A DNA stretch of 45,477 nt. Origin: Firmicutes bacterium UBA4881. GTDB taxonomy: Bacteria > Bacillota > DTU065. The stretch lies in contig DHDH01000026.1 in assembly GCA_002399235.1 (NCBI GenBank), positions 28,223 through 73,699 of the forward strand. Direction: 5' to 3'. Shown piece by piece: positions 1 through 8,791 of this stretch. Numbering within the stretch: the stretch's first letter is position 1; every line of letters begins with the position of its first letter. The translations under genes and the position numbers were made by a program. Under the pieces are notes generated by a model. It saw nothing but the letters and a program-made list of their open reading frames with translations. It did no database searches and was not told the DNA's origin.

Positions 1-575
1 CCATCTAGGCCTGTAAGGCTTAGTGGTAAAGCAGAAAGAAAGTACCAACCATCATCTATAGAAGTTAGATTTAGACCTTCTAAGATAATAATATTTTTTT
101 CTAAAAGTAGTTGGTGTGTTTCTAAAATAGGCCGCTCTCTCTCTTCAATAGAAAGAGCATCGATACCAACTAATAGTAGCTCTCTTTTCACTAGTTCGCT
201 AGCAAATTCAGGTGGCATACCCTGGTACACTTCTAACCAATTAGGCTTCAAGGGTAACTCGCCATTGGCTTTAAATAAGACTCTGCGAGCATTTTGCGGT
301 AACTTTGGTAAAAGATCAAGAGAAAACTTATCTAGAGAAAGAACATAGCAAGGTCCAATAAAAGTGTCTAGGGATATATTAGAAATAGGTATACCAGCAG
401 GGAAAAGGTGTAGAGGTGCGTCGACATGGGTACCAGTATGGGTACCTAGTTCTAGTTGGTGTAAGGTCACCCGAGAATTAATCCCACCTAATTTATGAGG
501 TTTGGCTAAAAATTGCGGATCAGACGGATAAGTAGGCATGGAACTATCAATTGGCATGGATATATCAAACCACAA
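1..575 (-). CDS. Cyclase family protein (kynurenine formamidase-like), 3' end outside window
   Basis: This minus-strand reading frame runs off the left edge, so only about the first 191 residues are visible. The hallmark metal-binding motif of the cyclase family (PF04199), HTGTHVDAPLH, lies near residues 46-56. Related residues follow: a VGIDALSIE segment and, at the edge, SLTGLDG, which matches the late family motif. Members hydrolyse N-formylkynurenine or related cyclic/amide substrates; the substrate here cannot be inferred. A TTG start at 575 is preferred because AGGAG at 585-589 lies 9 bases upstream. The ATG at 582-584 touches that ribosome site directly. The gene is divergent from the pyr operon. 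Confidence 0.8.
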   Translation of the reverse strand, partial: MWFDISMPIDSSMPTYPSDPQFLAKPHKLGGINSRVTLHQLELGTHTGTHVDAPLHLFPAGIPISNISLDTFIGPCYVLSLDKFSLDLLPKLPQNARRVLFKANGELPLKPNWLEVYQGMPPEFASELVKRELLLVGIDALSIEERERPILETHQLLLEKNIIILEGLNLTSIDDGWYFLSALPLSLTGLD

Positions 576-737
576 GGCTATCATCTCCTAAGACGAATCT
601 TAATCAATCTTTAGGGAAAACTAGTCAAACTCCTTTTAAGAAGTTACTCATTTTCGGTTATCCCTGAGACATGGTGGTAGAAATAAGTTTTACAATTTAG
701 GGAAGAATATCAGTGGAAAATTTCCTTTTACCAAAGC

Positions 738-766
738 TTGACAAAGATCTATGCTACGTCTATACT
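738..766 (+). promoter_or_regulatory. Promoter of the pyr operon
   Basis: TTGACA at 738-743 and TATACT at 761-766 are separated by 17 bases, a near-consensus vegetative sigma-A promoter. Transcription would start near 773, just before the first PyrR-type hairpin, so both attenuators lie in the leader RNA. Confidence 0.85.
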
Positions 767-785
767 ATATGAAAAGAGACCTTTA

Positions 786-806
786 AGCTGGTCCTGTGAG
801 GCCAGG
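786..806 (+). promoter_or_regulatory. PyrR-binding hairpin, attenuator 1
   Basis: The RNA GGUCCUGUGAGGCC (790-803) matches the PyrR-binding loop consensus ARUCCNGNGAGGYU and is closed by CTGG/CCAG pairs. In this family UMP-bound PyrR stabilises the hairpin (anti-antiterminator) and so favours termination downstream. The 3' arm CCAGG overlaps an alternative pairing of CCAGG..GGCGAA with TTCGCCTGG (842-852) that would block the terminator. PyrR itself is not encoded in this window. Confidence 0.85.
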
Positions 807-842
807 AAGGCGAATTGCAAAGCAAATATAATGCTCTTTGCC

Positions 843-866
843 CTTCGCCTGGTGCGAAGTTTTTTT
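843..866 (+). terminator. Attenuator 1 terminator of the pyr leader
   Basis: CTTCGC (843-848), a five-base loop and GCGAAG (854-859) are followed by seven T residues. The 5' arm can instead pair with the upstream AGGCGAA segment at 808-814, which is the expected antiterminator arrangement of PyrR leaders. Confidence 0.85.
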
Positions 867-885
867 ATCTAGGCACCCTTTAAAT

Positions 886-904
886 CCGGTCCCGTGAGAC
901 CAGG
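886..904 (+). promoter_or_regulatory. PyrR-binding hairpin, attenuator 2
   Basis: GGUCCCGUGAGACC (888-901) is a second match to the PyrR loop consensus, about 100 bases after the first. Its 3' arm continues into CCAGGAAGGGAG, which can pair with CTCCCTGG (938-944 region) to form an antiterminator. Confidence 0.85.
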
Positions 905-935
905 AAGGGAGCACAGGCGTTTTGGCGCCCTAAAC

Positions 936-959
936 CCTCCCTGGCGGAGGAATTTTTTT
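936..959 (+). terminator. Attenuator 2 terminator of the pyr leader
   Basis: CCTCC (936-940), loop CTGGC and GGAGG (946-950) are followed by AA and seven T residues, ending 20 bases before the pyrB start. The 3' arm resembles a ribosome site, but pyrB has its own AAGGAG at 965-970. Confidence 0.85.
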
Positions 960-978
960 ATGCCAAGGAGTGAGGAGC

Positions 979-1875
979 ATGAAAGGAATCCATGCCATTT
1001 CAGAGATGAATGCTGGAGAAATTGAGCGTCTACTTAGTCTAGCCACAGAATTTAAGTCTGGTAAAGCTACCAGAAAAAATTTAAGTGGTCGGACGGTAGC
1101 GCTATTTTTTTCGGAAAATAGTACCAGAACCAAGCTTTCTTTTACCCTCGCAGCGCAGAAGCTTGGCGCTAGAGTATTAGACTTAAATGAAAGTACATCG
1201 TCAGTAGCGAAAGGTGAATCTTTACTGGATACTTCCAAGACCTTAGAGGCTATGGGGGCAGACTGTATTGTCATAAGACACCAGGAAAGTGGAATAACAA
1301 GGTATTTGCAACAACATCTACAGATACCAATTGTTAATGCCGGCGATGGGTGGTCGGAACATCCTAGTCAGTGTTTACTCGATTTACTAACCATAAGCGA
1401 ATATAAAAAGTTCGCTGGTCTCAAAGTAGTTATTGCTGGTGACATTTTACACAGTAGAGTAGCTAGATCAGATGCTGAAGCCCTAAGAAAGCTTGGTGCC
1501 ACAGTATCTTTTACTGGTCCGAAGACTCTTATGCCACCTAAAACAGAGAAAGCCCCTTGGCCAGAGAGTCTAAAGGCAACAGATGTCTTAGTTCTTTTAC
1601 GAATTCAAAAAGAGCGGCAAGATCAAGGGCTGTTACCTTCACTTAGTGAGTACCACAAACTCTATGGACTAACAGCTGAATATCTAGAGATGCTACCTAC
1701 AGATAGTTTAATACTTCATCCCGGACCAGTTAATCGAGGTGTAGAATTAGCAGATGCTGTTCTCGAGAATCCTCGCTGTAAAATCCTTAATCAGGTAGAA
1801 AACGGAGTTTTTGCTCGGATGGCATTGCTTTATGCGGCTATCGAAGGGAGGAATATCTTTGAAATACCTGCTTAA
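979..1875 (+). CDS. pyrB: Aspartate carbamoyltransferase catalytic subunit
   Basis: PyrB condenses carbamoyl phosphate with L-aspartate to N-carbamoylaspartate, the committed cytoplasmic step of UMP synthesis. The 298-residue product has the carbamoyl-phosphate loop STRT (residues 48-51), the STSSVAKGE segment (72-80), HPSQCLLDL (128-136), and LHPGPVNRGVE (246-256) near the C-terminus. Length fits the catalytic chain, and no pyrI is present, as in Bacillus. ATG 979 is chosen because AAGGAG (965-970) is 8 bases upstream; an in-frame GTG at 970 would overlap that ribosome site. The end overlaps pyrC by 17 bases. Expression is expected to respond to the two leader attenuators. Confidence 0.96.
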   Translation: MKGIHAISEMNAGEIERLLSLATEFKSGKATRKNLSGRTVALFFSENSTRTKLSFTLAAQKLGARVLDLNESTSSVAKGESLLDTSKTLEAMGADCIVIRHQESGITRYLQQHLQIPIVNAGDGWSEHPSQCLLDLLTISEYKKFAGLKVVIAGDILHSRVARSDAEALRKLGATVSFTGPKTLMPPKTEKAPWPESLKATDVLVLLRIQKERQDQGLLPSLSEYHKLYGLTAEYLEMLPTDSLILHPGPVNRGVELADAVLENPRCKILNQVENGVFARMALLYAAIEGRNIFEIPA

Positions 1876-3100
1876 AGGGGGAAGGGTTTGGTCGGAAGGA
1901 GTAGGTGAAGTTAGAGATCTCTGCTTAGAAGATGGTAAGGTTGTCGCTGGTTTTACCGAATCGGCAGCTGACAGAGTCATCGACGTTAGTGGCAAAGAGA
2001 TCTTCCCAGGGTTTATTGATTTACACTGTCATCTAAGAGAACCAGGGTTTTCTAGTAAGGAGACAGTAAAAACTGGGACATTAGCCGCTGCAAAAGGTGG
2101 CTTTACTACAGTTCTTTCAATGCCTAACACCCAACCAGTTTTAGATAACACCTGGGAGATGGAGAATTATTTAAGATATCTTGAAGATAACACCGTAGTA
2201 CGGGTATTACCAGTTGCTCCTCTAACTAAAGGGCGCGCAGGTAAGGAACTAGCCGATTTAGGTAGTTTAGCTAAATTGGGTATTAAATTTGCTAGCGATG
2301 ATGGGAATGATATCACTAATGTGGCTTTAATGCGTAGTGCTCTTGCTTATGCTACCGATCATGGCTATACGGTTCTTTCCCATGCTGAGGAGTTAGCACT
2401 TGCTGATGGCTATCTTCATGCTGGTTATTTAACCCGCGATCAGGGTATACCAGGCATTTCTTCTTCCTCAGAATCAATTGCAGTAGCAAGAAATCTCTTG
2501 CTAGCGGGTGAGGTTGGAGCTAAAATACATCTTTGCCATTTATCAGCCAAAGAGAGTGTGGCATTATTAAAATTAGCTAAAGAATTGGGCATCCAAGCTT
2601 CAGCAGAGGTTACCCCACATCACCTTTACTTTGCTGATACTGAAATCCAAGCTTTTGACACAAGCTATAAAGTAAATCCCCCCATAAGAGAAGAAGAAGA
2701 TCGTCTAGCGCTCAGAGAAGCGCTTAAAGCAGGACTAATTGGGGCAATTGCCACTGACCATGCGCCACACACTGAAAAAGAAAAAGGACAGAGTTTAGCT
2801 GCGGCTCCTTTTGGTATTAGTAGTATTGAGATTGCTGCCAGTGTAGTTAATACCATCTTTGCTGACCCAGCTTTAATCTACCAACGGCTCTCCAAAGGAC
2901 CGAGCCAGATAATAGGCGAGAGTCATGAATTAAAACCAGGTGAGCTAGCTGACGTGGTGGTCTTTGATCCAGAAGTAAGTTTTACAGTCAATAAAGAAAA
3001 GTGGGTTTCCAAAGGTAAGAATAGCCCCTATTTTACCAAACAGCTTAAAGGTCGTGTGGTACTTACCTTTAGGGGAGGGCAGATAGTCTATGAACAATAA
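1859..3100 (+). CDS. pyrC: Dihydroorotase (type I)
   Basis: PyrC cyclises N-carbamoylaspartate to dihydroorotate using a zinc centre in an amidohydrolase barrel. Visible ligands and motifs are DLHCHLREPG (residues 54-63), SDDG (146-149, as in the Bacillus-type enzymes without a carboxylated lysine), SHAEE with His175, CHLSAKES with His227, TPHH (252-255) and TDHAPH (299-304). TTG 1859 is chosen as start because GGAGG at 1847-1851 lies 7 bases upstream and the protein then begins MKYLLKGGRV, as expected for the family. That gives 413 residues. It overlaps both pyrB and carA, consistent with translational coupling. Confidence 0.95.
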   Translation: MKYLLKGGRVWSEGVGEVRDLCLEDGKVVAGFTESAADRVIDVSGKEIFPGFIDLHCHLREPGFSSKETVKTGTLAAAKGGFTTVLSMPNTQPVLDNTWEMENYLRYLEDNTVVRVLPVAPLTKGRAGKELADLGSLAKLGIKFASDDGNDITNVALMRSALAYATDHGYTVLSHAEELALADGYLHAGYLTRDQGIPGISSSSESIAVARNLLLAGEVGAKIHLCHLSAKESVALLKLAKELGIQASAEVTPHHLYFADTEIQAFDTSYKVNPPIREEEDRLALREALKAGLIGAIATDHAPHTEKEKGQSLAAAPFGISSIEIAASVVNTIFADPALIYQRLSKGPSQIIGESHELKPGELADVVVFDPEVSFTVNKEKWVSKGKNSPYFTKQLKGRVVLTFRGGQIVYEQ

Positions 3101-4007
3101 TAAAGCTTTAGTGCTCAGAGACGGTACTAAATTCCCAGCAAAAGCTGGTTTTGGTAGGGTAAAAGGGCAGGTAGTAATGGTCTATAGCAATAACTTTATC
3201 GAAGTCGCTACTGACCCTACCTCTGAAGGATTAATCTTGGTTTTTACAGCTCCCCAAGCAGGTTTAGCAGCGGTAGTTAGTAACGAGATTGAAAGTAATA
3301 AAGGAGCAAAGGGTGTAGTCTTTCAAAATATAGCCTCAGGAACGAGAGGAGACGAACTAAGAAGTTTCTTTAAGCGCCGGGGTATAGCTGTTTTAGAAGG
3401 TGTAGATACCAGAGAGGTAGCTTTACATCTTCAAGAAACAGCTGCCATCTCTGGTGAATTACAAGGGGATACTGAATTAGCTGTAGATTGCAAAACAGTT
3501 AGTGGTAAACGTATTCCTAATAGTGGTAATAGATTAGCAGTGATTGACTCTGGTATTAGTGAAAGTTTAATCCGCACCTTGGTGGAACTAGGTTATGATC
3601 TAACAATCTACGAAAACACTATTCCTGATGAATTTCTCGATGTAAATGGCGTTTTAGTAGTTGGTGAAGGCTTACCAGAAAATAAGCTAGAGTCGCTCCA
3701 AAAAAGTGGCTTACCCCTGATATTTATGGGCGAAGTAACTAACTATATTGTGCGCTCATTAGGTGGTACTTCAGGCAATGATTTACGTCTCGGGGATGGT
3801 TATCCAGTTCTAGAAAAAGAAACCCACAAAGTGTGGTCAGTTAATTTTCGACGGAAGCAAAACTTGGAAAAGGTTCCTGGTGAAGTGTTATTTCTTGATT
3901 TGATTAGTAATAAACCAGTAGGGTTTATCAAAGGTAAAGTCATTGGTTTAGAGTTCACTCCGGAAAAGTCATTGCTACAGCAGCTACTTAGGAGGGTTGG
4001 CCTATGA
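3090..4007 (+). CDS. carA: Carbamoyl-phosphate synthase small subunit, amidotransferase domain degenerate
   Basis: Position between pyrC and carB and the N-terminal half identify this as CarA: ALVLRDGTKF (6-15), a TDPT segment (41-44), and GVDTREVALHLQE (104-116). CarA normally supplies ammonia from glutamine through a class I amidotransferase. Here the product is only 305 residues, against roughly 350-380 usually. The nucleophile elbow GICLGHQ aligns with FMGEVTN (212-218), so the catalytic Cys position is Gly214. The HPE motif is TPE (290-292), so the His is lost too. The FGHRG and TSQNHG-like segments are not recognisable. The frame is open, well conserved and ATGA-coupled to carB, so it is not an ordinary pseudogene. 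Inference: it may retain a structural role while CarB uses free ammonia. Confidence 0.85.
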   Translation: MNNNKALVLRDGTKFPAKAGFGRVKGQVVMVYSNNFIEVATDPTSEGLILVFTAPQAGLAAVVSNEIESNKGAKGVVFQNIASGTRGDELRSFFKRRGIAVLEGVDTREVALHLQETAAISGELQGDTELAVDCKTVSGKRIPNSGNRLAVIDSGISESLIRTLVELGYDLTIYENTIPDEFLDVNGVLVVGEGLPENKLESLQKSGLPLIFMGEVTNYIVRSLGGTSGNDLRLGDGYPVLEKETHKVWSVNFRRKQNLEKVPGEVLFLDLISNKPVGFIKGKVIGLEFTPEKSLLQQLLRRVGL

Positions 4008-7000
4008 GAGATAAAAGCATCAAAAAGGTTCTAGTTATAGGTTCTGGACCAATTGTAATTGGGCAAGCAGCTGAATTTGATTATGCTGGAGCACAAGCCT
4101 GTCAGGCCCTTAAAGAAGAGGGCATTGAGGTTATTCTCTTAAACTCGAACCCAGCCACAATTATGACTGATAAAGAGATGGCTCATAAGGTCTACTTAGA
4201 ACCAATTACTCCTGAGATAGCTGAGCAAATTATCCGTAAAGAACGTCCCGATGGCTTTATTGCTGGCTTAGGTGGCCAGACAGGCTTAAATATGGCTTTA
4301 ACCCTAGCCGAAACTGGTGTTTTAGATAGATATGGTGTAAAGCTTTTGGGAACTAATTTAGAAGCCATTAAAAAAGCTGAAGACAGAGAGCTTTTTAAAG
4401 AACTCATGGAAGAGATCGGCGAACCTATCTGTCCAGGCGAAACTGTTAAAAGTCTTAGCGAAGCTAAGCAGGTAGCCTCTAGATTAGGATATCCTTTAGT
4501 TATCAGACCAGCCTTCACCTTAGGTGGTACCGGAGGTGGTATGGCTGATAATGAATCTGAATTGGAAATATATGTAAAAAAAGGTTTGGAAGCAAGTCCC
4601 ATTGGCCAGGTGTTGATTGAAAAATCGGTTGCCGGGTTTAGGGAGATTGAATTTGAAGTTATGCGCGATGCTAGAGATAATGCCATTGCTATCTGTAGTA
4701 TGGAAAACGTTGATCCAGTGGGTATCCATACTGGAGACAGTATTGTAGTTGCCCCAGCTTTAACTCTTTCTCAGGAAGAAATGCGACTCTTGAAAGGTGC
4801 AGCTTTGAAGATAATTCGCGCTTTGAAAATAGAAGGTGGCTGTAATGTCCAGTTCGCTCTCCATCCAAGTAAAAGTGAATACTACATCATTGAGGTTAAC
4901 CCCAGAGTTAGTCGGTCTAGTGCGCTAGCTTCAAAAGCTACAGGCTATCCTATCGCTAGAGTAACTGCAAAGGTAGCTTTAGGTTATACTCTTGATGAAA
5001 TTATAAATCCTTTAACTAAAAAAACTACAGCAGTATTTGAACCTAATATCGACTATGTTGTGGTTAAGATACCCCGTTGGCCCTTTGACAAATTCAAAAG
5101 TGGTGATAGACATCTAGGTACCCAAATGAAGGCAACAGGTGAAGTAATGGCAATTGGTAGAAGCTTTATAGAAGCTTTACAAAAAGCGATCAGGGGCTTA
5201 GAGCTAAAACCTGACTTACCTCCTTCCACCGAATGGGATAAGTACTTACAAAAAGCTGATGATAGACGCATCTTCATCATAGAAGAAACGTTTAGGGCTG
5301 GTTATTCAGTAGAAAAAGTCGCTAATCTGACTAAAATAAGCAAACCTTTCTTAGAAGAGATGAAAAATGCTCTAGCTCGACTCCTTATTTCAGAAAAGTC
5401 CCCTTCATGGCTTTCAGAACTCAAAGGACTAGGTTTCTCTGATCAACAAATTGCTAACCAGTGGCAGTGCCCAGAACAAGATATACGTAAATTAAGAAAA
5501 GAATGGCAGATTACTCCTGGCTATAAACGTGTTGATACCTGTGCAGGGCAGCTAAGAACCAATTCACCTTATTTTTACTCTACCTATCAAGGCATAGATG
5601 AACCCCTAGACAAGCAAGGTGAATCAGTGGTGGTAATTGGTTCAGGACCAATTCGCATTGGCCAAGGCTTAGAGTTCGATTATGCAACAGTTCATGCCAT
5701 TAAAGCTATCAGGAAGCTAGGATATAGAGCGGTTATTATCAACAATAACCCGGAGACAGTCTCTACAGACTTTGATATCTCCGATGCTCTCTACTTTGAA
5801 CCCCTGACCTTGGGTGATGTATTACCTATTCTCGAAAGGGAAAAACCCTTAGGTGTTATTGTGCAGTTTGGTGGCCAAACCTCAATCAAACTAGCCTCCG
5901 GGATTGCTAATGCCGGTTATAAAATACTAGGTTCTTCAGTAGATACCATCGACCGAGCTGAGGATCGAGAACGCTTTGAAGAACTCTTAGAGACCTTAAA
6001 GATACCAAGGCCTAAAGGCGCAGGTGTGAGAACTAGGGATGAAGCTTTCAAAACAGCCAACTTAATCGGCTATCCGGTCTTAGTGCGCCCTTCATATGTA
6101 TTAGGTGGTAGGGCCATGGAGATTGTTTACTCAGATGACGATTTAGAAAACTACCTCAAGGAAGCAGTGAGTATCTCCGAAGATCACCCGATTCTAATCG
6201 ACCGCTATATTCAAGGTAAAGAAGCTGAGGTTGATGCCATCTGCGATGGCGAAAAAGTGCTAATTCCAGGTATTATGGAGCATATCGAAAGAGCGGGAGT
6301 TCACTCTGGTGACTCGATTGCAGTCTACCCAACTAAAAGTCTTTCTCCCCAAGCGAAAGAGAAGATAGCCTCTTATACCGAAAGAATTGCTTTAGCCCTT
6401 CAGGCTCAGGGTATGGTAAATATCCAGTTTGTTGTAGATGGTGATGATGTTTACATTATTGAAGTTAATCCCAGGGCATCGAGAACAGTACCTTTTATGA
6501 GTAAGGTTACTAACATCCCTATGGCTGAACTAGCAACACGAGTGATGCTAGGCGAAAAATTAACTGAATCAGGGTTAAAACCTGAAATAGGCGATATCGC
6601 TGTCAAGGCACCAGTCTTCTCCTTTGCTAAACTAAGCCAGGTCGATACAGTATTAGGACCAGAGATGAAGTCGACAGGTGAAGTTTTAGGCAGAGCGCCT
6701 GTGTTTTACCAGGCCCTTTACAAAGCTTTAATAGCTTCTGGTCTTAGCATACCGCAAGAAGGTACAGTTTTATTTACAGTTGCTGACAAAGATAAAAATG
6801 AAATACTTCCCTTAGCTCAAGGATTTTATGAGTTAGGCTATCGGTTAATTGCTACAACAGGTACAGCAGCTTATCTAAATGTGCATGGTATTCGCACTGA
6901 AAGGGTAAACAAACTCTTTGAAGGGTCACCAAATATAGTTGACCTGCTACAAACAGGTGAGATTGACTTAATCATTAACACGATTACCAAGGGAAAAACG

Positions 7001-7135
7001 CCCGCTAGAGAAGGCTTCCAAATTAGACGCCGAGCAGCAGAAAGAGGTATTCCTTGTCTAACCTCACTAGACACAGCTACAGCTTTATATGAAGCCTTAA
7101 GAAAAATTCAATTACAAGCTACACCTCTTTTATAG
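4004..7135 (+). CDS. carB: Carbamoyl-phosphate synthase large subunit
   Basis: CarB makes carbamoyl phosphate from bicarbonate, two ATP and ammonia. The 1043-residue chain has both ATP-grasp halves: the first with GGTGGGMAD, GGCNVQFALHP and EVNPRVSRSSALASKATGYP, the second with VRPSYVLGGRAMEIVY, MVNIQFVV and EVNPRASRTVPFMSKVTNIP. The oligomerisation region lies between them (YKRVDTCAGQ) and an MGS-like allosteric domain is at the C-terminus (LIATTGTAAYL, INTITKGK). Nothing in the synthetase halves looks damaged, in contrast to its partner CarA. The start ATG is in a 4-base ATGA overlap with carA. Confidence 0.96.
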   Translation: MRDKSIKKVLVIGSGPIVIGQAAEFDYAGAQACQALKEEGIEVILLNSNPATIMTDKEMAHKVYLEPITPEIAEQIIRKERPDGFIAGLGGQTGLNMALTLAETGVLDRYGVKLLGTNLEAIKKAEDRELFKELMEEIGEPICPGETVKSLSEAKQVASRLGYPLVIRPAFTLGGTGGGMADNESELEIYVKKGLEASPIGQVLIEKSVAGFREIEFEVMRDARDNAIAICSMENVDPVGIHTGDSIVVAPALTLSQEEMRLLKGAALKIIRALKIEGGCNVQFALHPSKSEYYIIEVNPRVSRSSALASKATGYPIARVTAKVALGYTLDEIINPLTKKTTAVFEPNIDYVVVKIPRWPFDKFKSGDRHLGTQMKATGEVMAIGRSFIEALQKAIRGLELKPDLPPSTEWDKYLQKADDRRIFIIEETFRAGYSVEKVANLTKISKPFLEEMKNALARLLISEKSPSWLSELKGLGFSDQQIANQWQCPEQDIRKLRKEWQITPGYKRVDTCAGQLRTNSPYFYSTYQGIDEPLDKQGESVVVIGSGPIRIGQGLEFDYATVHAIKAIRKLGYRAVIINNNPETVSTDFDISDALYFEPLTLGDVLPILEREKPLGVIVQFGGQTSIKLASGIANAGYKILGSSVDTIDRAEDRERFEELLETLKIPRPKGAGVRTRDEAFKTANLIGYPVLVRPSYVLGGRAMEIVYSDDDLENYLKEAVSISEDHPILIDRYIQGKEAEVDAICDGEKVLIPGIMEHIERAGVHSGDSIAVYPTKSLSPQAKEKIASYTERIALALQAQGMVNIQFVVDGDDVYIIEVNPRASRTVPFMSKVTNIPMAELATRVMLGEKLTESGLKPEIGDIAVKAPVFSFAKLSQVDTVLGPEMKSTGEVLGRAPVFYQALYKALIASGLSIPQEGTVLFTVADKDKNEILPLAQGFYELGYRLIATTGTAAYLNVHGIRTERVNKLFEGSPNIVDLLQTGEIDLIINTITKGKTPAREGFQIRRRAAERGIPCLTSLDTATALYEALRKIQLQATPLL

Positions 7136-7149
7136 GAGGCTATTAAAAA

Positions 7150-7890
7150 ATGAAAGATTTTTTACTGCAGGTAACAAGCCAGCAAGAGCTAGTACCAGGT
7201 GTTTTTAGCTTAACCTTAAAAGGTTTCACCCAAGAATACGAACCTGGTCAGTTTGTGCAAGTGGAAGTGGCTGAAAACTACGAGCCTTTTTTAAGAAGAC
7301 CAATATCTATCTGTGATGTAGAGGACAATAACTTGCAGCTTGTTTACAGGCTCAAAGGTAGAGGGACTAAGTTACTCGCGAAAAAGAAACCAGGGGATAA
7401 GGTAAGAGTTCTAGGTCCCATCGGTTATGGTTTTCCTCTGAAAAGCCAAAGAGCTACTTTAATAGGTGGAGGTATTGGTGTACCACCTCTTTTAGGGCTA
7501 GCTAAGAAGATGCATGGCCAGGGCATGGAAGTTACGGCTTTGTTAGGCTTTAAAAACAAAGAAGAAGCCATTTTACTTTCCGAATTTGCTAAATACGCTG
7601 ATTTACAAGTTGCTACCTTAGATGGTAGTAGTGGTCGCCGAGGGTTAGTGACAGAACTAATAACCAACAAAGACGATTTAGTTTATGCTTGTGGACCAGA
7701 AGGCCTTTTTAGGACCTTAGAAACCTTAGGTGTTAAAGGCTATTATTCTTTAGAAAAACGCATGGCCTGTGGAGTGGGGGTCTGTTTAGGGTGCAATATT
7801 ACCGTGATAAAAGACGAAAAAGAACTTAGGCAAAGAGTATGCCATGATGGCCCAGTCTTTCCAATTGGTTCAGTGAAATGGGGGGATTGA
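7150..7890 (+). CDS. pyrK: Dihydroorotate dehydrogenase electron transfer subunit
   Basis: PyrK carries FAD and a [2Fe-2S] cluster and passes electrons between PyrD and NAD in type 1B dihydroorotate dehydrogenase. The 246-residue protein has the flavin motif RRPISICDV (49-57), the nucleotide-binding GGGIGVPPL (107-115), CGPEG (181-185), and cluster cysteines 207, 212, 215 and 231 in the pattern CGVGVCLGC...C. A GGAGG site lies just before ATG 7150. It ends two bases before pyrD. Confidence 0.95.
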   Translation: MKDFLLQVTSQQELVPGVFSLTLKGFTQEYEPGQFVQVEVAENYEPFLRRPISICDVEDNNLQLVYRLKGRGTKLLAKKKPGDKVRVLGPIGYGFPLKSQRATLIGGGIGVPPLLGLAKKMHGQGMEVTALLGFKNKEEAILLSEFAKYADLQVATLDGSSGRRGLVTELITNKDDLVYACGPEGLFRTLETLGVKGYYSLEKRMACGVGVCLGCNITVIKDEKELRQRVCHDGPVFPIGSVKWGD

Positions 7891-7891
7891 A

Positions 7892-8791
7892 GTGATCGAT
7901 ATTGGCGGAGCTAAACTTAAAAACCCCTTTATGAGTGCTTCAGGTTGCTTTGGTTATGGCCAAGAATTCGCAAAGATTATGGAGCTTAATTCTTTAGGCG
8001 CAATTGTTGTCAAAGGGGTAAGCTTAGAGCCTTGGCCGGGCAATAAAGGTGTTAGAGTCGCTGAAACACCAGCAGGAATGCTAAATGCTATTGGCCTTGA
8101 AAATCCAGGTATCGATTACTTTTTAACTCATTATCTACCTTGGTTAAACGAGAAAAAGATACCAGTTGTTGTAAATATAGTAGGTCGTAGTGTTGATGAG
8201 TATGCCTTAGTAGCCCAAAGATTGAACGAAACCGGAGTAACGGCTTTAGAGTTAAATATTTCCTGCCCGAATGTCAAAGAAGGTGGCATTGCTTTTGGCA
8301 CTTCCAAAGAGAAAGCCTTTGAGGTAGTAAGTGCAGTTAGAAAAGAAACCTCACTACCACTATGGGTAAAACTCTCTCCTAATGTTACTGATATTGTGGA
8401 GATGGCGTTAGCTGTGGAGGAAGCAGGAGCGGATGCTCTCACTTTAATCAATACTTTAACGGGGATGGTTATAGATATTGAGACTGGTAAACCTCTTTTA
8501 GGAAACCTAACAGGAGGTCTATCCGGTCCGGCCATTAAACCAATTGCTGTTAGAATGATCTACCAAGTGGCTCAAAAAGTTAAAGTACCAATTGTAGGTG
8601 TAGGTGGTATTACTTCCTTAGATGATGCTTTGGAGTTTTTTATGGCTGGAGCAAGTGCTGTGCAAGTAGGTTCGGCTCTCTTCCGAGATCCTTTACTACT
8701 TTCACGCCTGCCTGGTGAATTAGAAAGCTACCTAGCTAAGAAGCAAACTAACCTAGGGGCTATTATTGGCCTTGCAAGGAGGAATAGTTGA
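7892..8791 (+). CDS. pyrD: Dihydroorotate dehydrogenase, type 1B catalytic subunit
   Basis: PyrD oxidises dihydroorotate to orotate with FMN; type 1B members work with PyrK and use NAD. Motifs include AIGLENPGI (66-74), LNISCPNVKEGG with the catalytic-base Cys125 typical of class 1, WVKLSPNVTDI, and the phosphate-binding VGVGGITS and QVGSALF. The start is GTG 7892 within a ribosome-site-rich GGGGGATTGAAG context. The stop TGA overlaps the pyrF ATG by one base. Confidence 0.95.
   Translation: MIDIGGAKLKNPFMSASGCFGYGQEFAKIMELNSLGAIVVKGVSLEPWPGNKGVRVAETPAGMLNAIGLENPGIDYFLTHYLPWLNEKKIPVVVNIVGRSVDEYALVAQRLNETGVTALELNISCPNVKEGGIAFGTSKEKAFEVVSAVRKETSLPLWVKLSPNVTDIVEMALAVEEAGADALTLINTLTGMVIDIETGKPLLGNLTGGLSGPAIKPIAVRMIYQVAQKVKVPIVGVGGITSLDDALEFFMAGASAVQVGSALFRDPLLLSRLPGELESYLAKKQTNLGAIIGLARRNS

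Noticed and set aside
960..978. ATG at 960 as a possible leader start behind GGAGG 946-950
   Set aside because: The GGAGG is the 3' arm of the attenuator terminator and the frame is short and out of register with pyrB; AAGGAG 965-970 serves ATG 979.
930..1274. 114-codon open frame antisense to the pyrB start
   Set aside because: It lies opposite a clear pyrB and the attenuator, has no ribosome site and no recognisable protein features.
3090..4007. carA as an ordinary pseudogene
   Set aside because: The frame is intact over 305 codons, tightly coupled on both sides, and its N-terminal half is well conserved; only the amidotransferase active site is altered.
4192..4686. 164-codon open frame antisense to carB
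   Set aside because: Serine/proline-rich shadow of a highly conserved gene; composition is typical of an antisense frame.
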